64,000 nucleotides of DNA from Megamerina dolium (Eukaryota > Arthropoda > Insecta > Diptera > Megamerinidae): assembly GCA_963854835.1 (NCBI GenBank), contig OY978525.1, forward strand, positions 94,206,136-94,270,135, in the 5' to 3' direction. The notes beneath the pieces are model-generated. The model was not told where the DNA came from. It saw only the letters and a program-made list of their open reading frames with translations, and made no database searches. The position numbers and the translations under genes were made by a program. Positions within the stretch are counted from its first letter, which is position 1; each line of letters begins with the position of its first letter. Shown here one piece after another: positions 36,055-46,569 of this stretch.

Positions 36055-36545
36055 GATTTAGGCCGAAAATAACATGCTTCGCCAGCCATCTCTGTTCGTC
36101 ATTAGCTGGAGCCAGTTAGAAATTCCAAGCGCCGTCAGGTTCTCCAGTACTTGGTCTTTTCACCGGAGGTTAGGTCTTCCTCTTCTGCGTCGTCCTCCAG
36201 CGGGTTCCGAATATAACACTTTCTTAGCTGGAGCTTGTTCATCCATTCGCTCGACATGACCTAGCCAGCGCAGCCGCTCGATTTTGATGCGCTTTACTAT
36301 ATCAATATCAGCATACAGCTCATGCAGCTCATGGTTGTACCTTATTCGGTACTCGCCACCAACGCAAATAGGTCCAAAGATCTTGCGTAGGACTTTTCTC
36401 TCGAAAACTCCAAGTATTCGCTCATCTGAGGTGGAAATTGTCCAGACGCGACTCTCTTTCCAACTCTGAGAATGCTGCATTGACTGCTTGCGTATTCATG
36501 CCGATTATGTTAATATCGTCGGAGTACGCCAACAGCATGGTAAGC
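36055..36545 (-). pseudogene. non-LTR retrotransposon RT fragment (LINE family 1, copy 2)
   Basis: Minus strand. MLLAYSDDINIIGMNTQAV (36538-36480) is the RT active-site block; the usual YADD is YSDD, both catalytic Asp kept. FSELERESR follows and then the sequence jumps to ISTSDERILGVFERKVLRKI (about 36430), so roughly 70 codons are missing. The C-terminal part is well kept: KIFGPICVGGEYRIR, RLRWLGHVERMDEQAPAKKV and GGRRRRGRPNLRW, then LGISNWLQLMTNRDGWRSML to near 36060. This is the GHV-RM and GRP-RW end typical of these LINEs. The 106-codon frame 36480-36160 is the longest intact piece. A TTAC/TTTA tail at about 36013-36035 marks its 3' end. Confidence 0.85.
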
Positions 36546-39500
36546 TCACATTTTATATATTTGTGCACGTGTAGAGTATAAATCGGCTGACTCCCACCAC
36601 CTGTGCGGTCGGTTATTAGCCTTCGATTGACTTTCTATTGAATCGAAATATATTCATGGTTGAATTAAATTTTTTGTGAGGCATCTTAACTTACTCATAT
36701 GTATACCTGCATGTTTACGAGCATGTTCGAGTATGATAGCACTCACATATGCCGACAGGCTATCAACAGAGTTGTCATTCAGTGTATTCGTTTGAAGCTG
36801 TGTAGGTATTAATTAACAAAATGAATGTCTATTGCTGTCAATCGAATCGAATTGGCGGTGAATAACGAATTTTTGTGCGAACTGCATATTGGAAACTTCA
36901 TACGAATACATACATACAATGCAGTTACGGCTATTAATGAAAGAAAGCAATTTTCAATTGAATAGGACGTTTACTGTTTCTTTTTGCATGATACTACGTT
37001 AGATGCGTAAATAGAAAACCCTTAAGAGGTATTCATACATAAGAATGAAGTGATGACTCACAAATTGAAAAATTATGCTTTCATTCAACATGGTTAACAC
37101 CCATAAACGATGTGTACCAATAAACATTGATCAACGTATAGTTTTCATCTTGTTCACAGTCAGTGAATCAAAATTACTGATATGTGACATTTCATTGTAT
37201 CAATCATGCTATACTATTTAGAAAAACAGTGAAAAGGGAACTCAGACTAGATTAGAGGTAGACTGACTGATTATAAAGATAATATGATTAGAATACGGTT
37301 GCATTGTATTCGGAAAGTTGTGAGTATGAGTCGTCTTTATGGAATCTCGGAGATTGTTGGGATTGTTGAGACTGTTGGGTTTCATATAATTGCAATATGA
37401 TTAGAAGAGATTTTGTATGATTTCATTACAAGTGTTTGAATCAGGTATTAGATTATCTTGTAAGTTTTATCTAATACTTCTGTAAATGTAAATTTAATTT
37501 AGATGTACTACATAGGTATTATTATAATCTTCTGCTCACCCATTTACACCACTACCATCTACATTACTATGTAAGAAGGTTAACAACATGATAATAGCAT
37601 GTAACAGAAGTAGTAAAATTGATTGGTAAATAATAAACTTCAAAGGTTCTTCAATAAAAGATTATACGTGTATTCATATATGAAGTTCAACTAAAGAATT
37701 ACTATAAATCTCTATAAGTATAATGCTATACAATACTTGTAATAGCTTAAAATTTCAACTTTTTCATATATGAAGGGTAGTTTTAAAGCGTACAAAAGTA
37801 CTTGTGCACAAATGAATGTGCAGACGTGGAAATGTTAAAATCACATCGAATCTTTTGTGTGGATGTGTGTGTGTGCAAGTGGTAAAGAAAAAAAAATACG
37901 AAAAAGAAAGTATATTGGCCATATGAGTATAATCGTAATGAAATAGCCGCCATCAATGTGATACAACATGGCATGGCTTCTGCTATGGCTACAACAGCGT
38001 ATATAAGTACATATAATATTCAATGTTGCAACACGTGCACATTTTTCCGCGCTGTCAACCAAAACGCATACATATTTACAATATGTATATATAAAATATA
38101 TGTACCTACATTTAATATATGCAAATGCATGCAGGTTATTTCAAAAAATCTCTCTTTTCTTTTTATAAATGTGATTATTTTTGTTGTTGTTGCTGAATTT
38201 TGTGGCAATCAAGCTGCCAAAATGAGTTTATGAATTTGCTACTTGTTGTTGTTTTACTTTTTTTTTTACAACCAACATACATATGCGAACATCTACACAC
38301 ATACACAATGTACCCCAATTCGTTCTGCCACCCCCAAAATCTAAATGGGGTGTATAGGAAGAATAAAGAAATACAAACTTTTTTTTAATTTTGCAGTGTG
38401 GTTGTACATAAAGTTGTTGACAATGATGGTTCGGGTTGCTTGTTGCATTACAATTGTGATGGCTGAAAAATATGAAAACAACAACAATATTAAAAATTTC
38501 TCTACAATTTTTCCTACAAATAATATATGGTACATTGCATGCAATATTTATGCTATTGCTGTTAACACTGTTGATATTATCGTTATTGTTGCCAATGGCA
38601 AAATGTCACAGTCAATAAGTACTAGAGGGCTTTGCGACTTGTGCTTACATCCAATGAGCGGTATTGACAACAAGCGCTAAATTTGCACGTGTGTGGGTGT
38701 AACTGTCTACGAATCTGTATATACATATATGGACAAGTATGTATGTGTTCTAACCCAGCAGGAAAATGAACAATGTCTCGTCTAAGGAAGACCTGTTTTT
38801 TTTTTGGATTTTAATCAAAATATGCATTAGCAGTGAGGTTTGCTTGATAGTGAAAAAATTAAGATTTGAGTGATCTGATACAAATAGCGAAGAGAAAAAA
38901 ATTAGAGTATACTTATTAAAATTTCGAATTCCACAATAATAATTTTTATTAGTAAACTAGCAAACAATGTAAATATATAAAAAAAAATTTAAGTTTTAAA
39001 TTTAATAAACAAGTTTGCCCGTTCCTGATACATTAAATGTGTAGTGAATTTGTACAATTAAATTTTGTCTAGAAAGTTGATACAACGCTTTTTGGGTAAC
39101 AGTGCTAGAAAAAACGCTTTATTCTACATCTCTAGAATGATGAAAACCATTGTCACTTATTTAGTTTTTGCTCAGGGTAGTTTTAAAATTAAGTTCACAC
39201 ATTTTTGAAATTAAGTAATCCATATTCAAACAGTATAAGCAACAGTTTGCTAGAATATATTAATCACCTGTGGAGCTTAGTAGCTGTTTAGAAGAGGATT
39301 TCTCATCAACAGACAAAAATTGGAGCCATAAAAATAATATATCAAGTAATACCCTTAAAATGATATAAATGATATAAAATTTGGCACCATTAACTTTGTG
39401 GATTTTTGCCTATGGGATGGATTACTGTGTTGCGCCATCTCAAGGGAAGGCTATATATATTTGTACGTGTAGAATGTTATCAATGTAATACATGTAATGT

Positions 39501-40372
39501 AAATAGACGAGAATTGAATATAATAGGCAACAACAACAAAAATCTAACTATATACAGGTATTATAAATAAATATTACCAACAATAACAAAAAACAAAAAT
39601 GTAAACAATTTGGATCTTTTTTTACACATGTTTGTAAGCATGTATTCGCATTTATTCCATAACATTTTGCTTGTAATTTTTTTAATGTGTGTGCAAGCGT
39701 ATAACAAGTTTTTTTTTTGTATTAAAAAACTATTCGATATTTTATAGATATACATTCGCAAAAACTACTGAAAAACATTTCATCAAAATTAAGTTGAATT
39801 TTATGAATAGCCATTGCAATAAACTACTGAGTTTTTGTTTTTAATACGCCGACATATATACATTTCATATATGTATGAATAAAGCTTAACATCCGAAGTA
39901 ACACACATATCTCCATATATAGACGAAATCAACCCTGTATAACACTCTTCTCATTATATCATCAAAAGCATTATCATCAAATAATAACAGACACACACAC
40001 ATACACACATAAGAACCGCAACACCAAACAAGTATGTACCCAATATGATGAGTCTCCGTCCACCCACCAACTTTCAATCACAATCATCAACCACCTAACC
40101 TACCACCAAAGAGCAAATACAGAAACGACGTATTTACGTAAATATACACAGTTACATACAAATACCTTACATATGTATGTACATTAGTTACCCTTAGCAC
40201 ACTTACATTGCAATTAATTTTCCATTTCATATGTTGCACTCAACATAGAAATGTGATGTTGCAATATTCTACGCATGCGCATGTACTATCTGCGTAATGC
40301 TCTTCTCAGCACTTTTCTTTGTAAAATGACAACTCTCAAAAATATTTCATTAAAAAAGTGAGTATTGTTAGA

Positions 40373-40396
40373 TCTCTCTCTCTCTCTTTCTCTCTA
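40373..40396. repeat. (TC)n microsatellite
   Basis: TC run with one TTTC interruption. In flies such GA/TC tracts may bind GAGA factor, but nothing nearby looks like a promoter. Confidence 0.9.
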
Positions 40397-41037
40397 TTTT
40401 TTAAAATAAATTCTGGCCATTTCGTTCATTCAACTCTTTTTTTAAACACTATAATACGTTAATAAGCATGAATATTACGGCAGTATGTTCTCATAGTGAA
40501 ATAAAAAAGGTAAAGTATTTTTTAGAAAATAATTATGGGTACTCTCATGAAAGAAGAAGAAACCACAACCATATATGTTTTTGACATTTATCAAAAAATA
40601 TAGCAGCAACAGTAAAAGAGTTAGAAAATGGGAATACTTCTTCTTATTAATAAGTCCATGGCAAGTATGTTCAATGTTTTTATTCAGTTATTATTTAAAA
40701 TGATCTGTAACAATCGATGTTTAACTACCACCATTTTCTAAGCTAAGGAATAAGCTATCGTAAATACTAATTTCATAGAGTGAATATTGAAATAATTATG
40801 GAATAATGGAATAAACTGTTGATTTTTGCAAACAAAAGTTATAGCATGTCTATAATGGAACCAGAGTTCTCTCTTTGTATGATACGTTACTTAGTGCAAA
40901 ATTCTAGTAGCACGCATATCACAAATATTTACTCCATTTTGAAATAACAGTACTGAAAAACCGTTATGCGTCAGTATAATCTATATTATTCTTGTTCTAC
41001 ATAACTTTTTGCAAATGTGAGAACCAGGGAAATAATA

Positions 41038-41059
41038 AGAGAGAGAGAGAGAGAGAGAG
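41038..41059. repeat. (GA)11 microsatellite
   Basis: AGAGAG run of about 22 bases, 640 bp from the opposite-strand-sense TC run. Confidence 0.9.
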
Positions 41060-42288
41060 CGATTAGATGAGAGCCCACTTCGCTGAGAGTGCATTAATGC
41101 ATTTGTACAAGGGTTGTATTTGATATGAGCTTTATATTAAATGCAGTATGAGGGAACATTGAAGCATAAACAGCATATACAAGAATCTACTTGTAAATTA
41201 TATGCAAAAATGCACCACACTAAATACAATACACCATATACAATACAGACGAAATAAACTTTGTGAGAGTTGTAGAAAAGAAAAAAAAAACAATAACTAA
41301 TCAGAGAATTATGCTCTAGAGGTTATTACCTTCTATGTTATTTTCCATTAACATTATTATTATTATTATTCTTATATTTTATTTTGACCATTCAAAGCTA
41401 CAATTATTTTTTATCTGTCTCTCTATACAATTCTTCCGCTCTCTCACTCATTTGCTTCCCCAATATGAGTAATTTAAAGTTCGTTATGTGAATTTGTATG
41501 GAAATTGTCAACTTTAGTTTATCAAGTGACGTTCAAAAGTTTAGTACGACGGTACTCGACGGTAAATATATGATTAAAATTGTTGTTTGTTTGAGAACGC
41601 AGTTGCTATTATTAACTAATATATGTAAATAATTCTTTTGATAGTGGGAAGAAAAAATCAAATTATTAAATTAATATTGACTTGAATTATATTATTTGAA
41701 TTTGTAAACATTATTATGTACTATGTAAGGTATATAATTATTGTATCTTATTGTTTTTTAGAGGTTTTGTTTTGTAATGTGACTCAAAGTGAAAAGTGGG
41801 TTTGTTTGTTGTGTGGTACGTATAGTGACGCAGCGATTGTGACGGAGGGTTGAAAAACGATTAAATTATTCAAAAGACATTAAGACGTAATTATTTTGAA
41901 ATATTAAAAAAAGTGAATTGATGCAATTATAAATAATTATGGTGAATATAATAAAAACAATGGCTCGGCATTCATATTGTTTCATAGACTGTGACAAACA
42001 TATTACTAATAACAAAATATCTTAATTGGTAAATGCATTTTCCGTAATACATATCTACAATATTTATGAATATTTCTCCTACCTATGTGAGATTACATCT
42101 GTTTACGCCTAAAATTGTTCATATTTATAAGTTAATTAAAGCGAGTAAATTCATAAATATATTCTTTAATTTATTTTACTCATTCTACAATACGTGGAAA
42201 TTAAATTGCTGCAATGTTTGTACTCCAACTTACAGCCGGAAAGCAGATATTATTTCATATTAAGCATATTTATCGTAGGTAAGGGTGG

Positions 42289-42334
42289 TTAATGCTAATG
42301 CGCTATAATAAAAATACATCAAGATTAGCATTAA
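42289..42334. repeat. 11-bp perfect inverted repeat (stem-loop)
   Basis: TTAATGCTAAT at 42289-42299 is exactly inverted at 42324-42334 (ATTAGCATTAA), with a 24-base AT-rich loop. No associated gene. Confidence 0.7.
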
Positions 42335-42728
42335 TGTGCCGGTATACAAAATAATGAAATGACAAAAATGTAAAAAAAAAATTATACATATTTGCCGGTT
42401 AGTGAAATAGACATAGACTATAGATGGTGTCCCTGGTTTCGGTTCTATCCCTACCAGTTCAACATATTTTGCTCTAATAGCCGTAAATAATTCATTGGTA
42501 ATGAGGTGTAAACGTTAAAGTTTGAAAGTAAATTTCGTAATGTTTTTGTAAGTACCAGACTTGAAAATTAAGCAATAAATATGGGTATTTATTTAAACAA
42601 AATTTTCTGTAAAAAGAAAAACAAAAAAAGATGGCTATATTTGTTAATAGCTAGACGTATGATATGCAAACTCTTTTCTAAAATTTATAAATTAGGCTTC
42701 CGTAGCTATTAAAAATAAATAAATATTT

Positions 42729-43028
42729 GTCACTTATAAGTGCCGAATGGCTCTTCGGCCGAGCTTCTCTTCCAGTATTGTTGTGTGTGTTAAATTTTGG
42801 ACGATATTAGAAGGGACCCACTTATATTAGCGGGTTCCGAACGGCAGAACATCACTATTTCTGAGCTTTGTCACAAAATTCTTTTAGAAGCTTTTCCATG
42901 GCAAATTGTTACTGCCAGAAGAATACCCAATTGCTTGTCTATAGGTGGGTTGTGCTTTAGCCGGAGATTGAACCCACGATCTACAGATCAGAATGCCATA
43001 GCACTAACCACTGAGCTACGGCACCCAC
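42729..43028 (-). repeat. tRNA-derived SINE (copy E)
   Basis: Tail at the low end (CACTTATAAGTGCCGAATGG, CTCTTCGGCCGAGC), body GGGTTCCGAACGGCAGAACA, TTTGTCACAAAATTC and CCATGGCAAATTGTTACTGC, head at the high end (inverted B-box GAGATTGAACCCACG, inverted A-box CCACTGAGCTACGGCACCCA). A short gap falls between GTGGGT and TGTGCTTTAGCC, deleting the CTTTCGAACGG-side bases. Otherwise near full length. Confidence 0.88.
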
Positions 43029-43094
43029 GTTGAAATTTATTCGGCAGCTATAGCTCATTCAAAGAAATAAGTTCTCAAAGTATTCAGAAGAATT

Positions 43095-43140
43095 TATGTC
43101 ACAAAAGTTTTGCGGTTCAGAATCGCCTAATATGCGTGCC
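43095..43140 (+). repeat. tRNA-derived SINE body fragment (copy I)
   Basis: TTATGTCACAAAAGTTTTGC then GGTTCAGAATCGCCTAATAT aligns with TGATGTCACAA, GTTCTGCCGTTCGGAAC and CGGCTAAA of the body, opposite in sense to copy E only 66 bases away. Confidence 0.55.
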
Positions 43141-45839
43141 AAGCATTTTTTGATTGGTATATTTATTTATTTGAATACAAAAAATTCCATTCAGTGTGCC
43201 TAGGCTGAAAGACGGATTTCACATACAAATGTAGAACACACCAACCCACTCTGCAATGACATTCAGATCAAATTTTAATTGCATGAATTATGCATAAATG
43301 TATGTATATAATTGTGGATTATATAAGAAATATAGTTCGATAATTCTACAACTGGTAAACAGATGAAATAAAACTAAGAATTAAGGAGTTGTTGAAAAAA
43401 ATATTCTAAAAATGTTAATATATTAAAATAATAAATAAAAAGTGTATTGTCCATTTAGTTGAATAGCAAAATTTTAATTAAATTTTGATTAAGCATTCAA
43501 TTAATTAATTAATTAAAAGTTATTTTTTGAACTAAAGTGACATCATGTTTTTCCTCATATTAATTTTCAACCATAAGTTATATTATTGTCAAGAAAATTA
43601 ATGTGTCCAGTGTAGACATGCCAAAACAAGTATTATTCATTACATCAAATATGGTTTATGTTCAGTCTTCTTTGGTGTCATCATTACAATTGCTACTGTT
43701 TTCTCTAATGACATGTATTTCTCTGTAAATAATATTATCAGTAACACCGTGTATGTCATGGCCACAGGCAATCTTACATTGAACAGTATGCATACCCATA
43801 TTTTTATATAAATAAGAGACAATATTATTTAACGGCACTGTTGACATTAGCTTATACATTTTTAACCATGAATAGTACAAAGCTACCGAGCTATGTAACA
43901 TATGAACAATGACAAGAAACCAGATATATTTTCATTATTTTATGGAGCCACCAATATGACATGCTTATAATATGACCATTTATTGATGAAATTATTATCA
44001 ACAACACCTTAAATTTAGTATTATGAGTATCTATATATGACTACATACATATTAGCATATCTCCAAATCAATAATCCATAACTTTTAGGTACCAATCTTT
44101 TATTGTTTATACATTTACATATGTAAATTTATAGTTTTTTGATTAATATGGTGTACTATGTCATGGTTAGGTATAAAACGGAAATGATTGAAACAATCAT
44201 TGATTCTCGCATCATAATTAGCAGCTAAAATGAATTCATATTCAATACGAGTTACTTATGTTTCAACTTATAAATTTGTAAAGTTTTCCCTTAATACATA
44301 TTCAGGGTAATTTTTTAGGTTTAGGCAGTTATTCTTAATTGCACAGATATAAGCTGTGTTCATTTCTATTTATTGGGAAGAGTGAAAGCTCTATAAAATG
44401 CTGCATATGAAATTAATTCTCATCTTACGAACTGTTCTGACTTATAGATCTTTACAATGAGCGAACACAACATAATGAAGTGATATTTAAAAGTAAATTA
44501 AATCATTTTCATGCACATAAATGTGATATCATTTGAATCATTAGATACGGTTGATTTGCCAATATTTACCCAGGTACATATCATGACATTATGTACTGAA
44601 CAACATAGTGATTTAATGGCCTCGAAATCTTTTTCCAATAAGTATTGCATTCATTTGCTTGCATTGACAACAGCAGCACCAGCAACAATGCTAACTACAG
44701 TAGTAACTTTTATATAAATAACATTTCGATTACCTACCCACACTTGTGATATTTAATTAATTAAAAAGTTCTATAATTGAGTTGCAAGTACCTATGACGA
44801 TGACGATGAATGTTGAGTTATAAATTCATTTTTGTTTTATTTTATTTTTTTTATATTTTTGTTCTACCTTTAGTTGTTGTTTTGAACAAATTTCTCTCTT
44901 TTGGTTTTGTATTGCAATAACAGTCATTGCGTTGCATTGCATTGCATTTCATTGAATTACGTTACGTATATGTACATGTGAGCCATATAAGCCATGAGCT
45001 GTGATGTCAGAAGGTGTCAACAATTATAATTAAAAAAAAAACAAAAAAATAATAATAATAATGTTAACAAAAAGAATTAAATAATAATTCCATTGTACGT
45101 ATGAATATAGAAAAAAGTTTATATATCCAATTACGTTGTTTTGCGTCACATACAACATTGTTTATATTTTTTAGTGTTCTTCAATGCCTACATATGTACG
45201 TATATGTGTTGAAATGTTGATTAAAGTTTGAAAAATATAAAAAAAAACAAGAAAACTTTCAACAAAAAAAAATAATTTAAGGTGAAAATAAAAAAAAAAA
45301 AAATAAAAATCCTCAAAAGGATAACAACGACAACATCGAAAACTATAAAAAAATTAATTGTGATTGACATATTGAGTTTTGTGAGTATTCGTCGATATAA
45401 ATATTTGAATGTATATATAAGAATATATATACATACAATATATTCATCAACCACTAACAGTGATTACTTTCCAATTTGTGTCTGAAAAAGAATCGAATAA
45501 AAATAATTAAAAAAATAAACGAAAAAATCGAAACAATTACGAAAACTGCTCTCTGGTTAGTTGGATTGTGGCAACTGAATTTAATTAAACTATCACAACT
45601 TTGTATGGTAAGTTTAAAAATGTATTTGTAAATATCGTTTTGTCTATTTGTTTGTTGAAAGTTTGACAAATCTCTTGATTACATATTTTCCACTTAGATA
45701 GCGAGCGAATGAAAGCAATAGAGAACAATTGTTCTGTGGTAGTCGTTGATCCAAATTGTTAATGTTTTAAATATATTTCTGTTCTAATGAGACAGCAGAT
45801 AAATTCAACATATTTGCAAAATGAATGAACAAAAGATTA
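43141..45839. other. no gene seen
   Basis: AT-rich, with TTAATTAA runs near 43499-43516 and GCATT repeats at about 44925-44958. A possible splice donor ATG-GTAAGT lies at 45606, but I see no coding exon before it. Confidence 0.5.
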
Positions 45840-46569
45840 GTCGCCTCACTGCATTTAGTACAGGTCCGAATTAAGAGTTTGGCCATAGGGGAGCAGCTTA
45901 TAGTAGATGATTCCCTGCCAATCCCACAAACACATAGCAAAACCTTCTTGACCATCAATCCAGGCTTGGCCACTGTTTGCGTTGTCGTAAGTGACCCACT
46001 TTTCATCACCAGAAACCATCCGCTTCAGAAATGGATCGATTTTCGGTCCATGAGGTTTTTTGTATCCAGCCTTATTTATATGGTTACAAACGGTTGTTTG
46101 TGCAATGTTTAGCTCCTGGGCAATAGAAACAGTGCTTACATGATGGTTAGACTCAACGATTTCCATTATTTTATCGATATTTTCGACAATTGGCCTTCCA
46201 GAGCGTAGTGTATCTTTGACATCAAAATTACCGGAACGAAATCGACTAAACCAAAATTGTACGTAATTGGCTGTTACAGTATCAGGATCATAAACACTAT
46301 TCACATTTTCAGCCGTCTGGCTTGCGTTTTCACCTTTATCGAAGAAAAACTGTAAAATATGGCATATTTTCTCTTTACTGGTGTCCATCTTTGACGCATG
46401 CTCAAACAATGCTGAGTCAAGCAATCACAAAACTGCCTGAAAAGTTTATTTAGTACGGAATCCTATCTTTCTAACGCCATCTAGCGCAACCCGATCGCAC
46501 TTATACAACGCGAGATACAGATTACTAAAGCCATCTATTGGAAAAATAATTGATTTTTACTACACCTGA
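45840..46569 (-). pseudogene. mariner transposase pseudogene with internal deletions
   Basis: Minus strand, DD34D mariner with an intact N-terminal half. The likely start is MDTSKEKICHILQFFF at 46388 (an earlier Met is at 46424). It has the HTH blocks WFSRFRSGNFDVKDTLRSGR and VSTVSIAQELNIAQTTVCNH. After KAGYKK about 30 residues are lost (WVPH block), then DPFLKRMVSGDEKWVTYDN keeps the first catalytic Asp. Another 13 or so residues are missing before TVAKPGLMVKKVLLCV, which is in a shifted frame; DWQGIIYYKLLPYGQTLNSD returns to the first frame and stops right after LY. The second and third Asp are absent. The 5' end TCAGGTGTAGTAAAAATCAA at 46569 adjoins TA, as expected for a mariner end; the other end was not found. 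Related to the SETMAR-type branch widespread in insects. Confidence 0.88.

Larger units (their letters stand above)
36546..42728. other. 6.2 kb without recognisable gene
   Basis: AT-rich. It contains GTGTGT runs near 37856-37875, a (TC)n at 40373-40396, a (GA)n at 41038-41059 and a stem-loop at 42289-42334 (own entries). No frame shows a domain or a credible splice structure. Confidence 0.5.

Noticed and set aside
45030..45608. Possible 5' exon ending ATG-GTAAGT at 45604-45611
   Set aside because: The preceding sequence is A-rich with no coding potential and no promoter signal; an isolated donor consensus is expected by chance at this scale.
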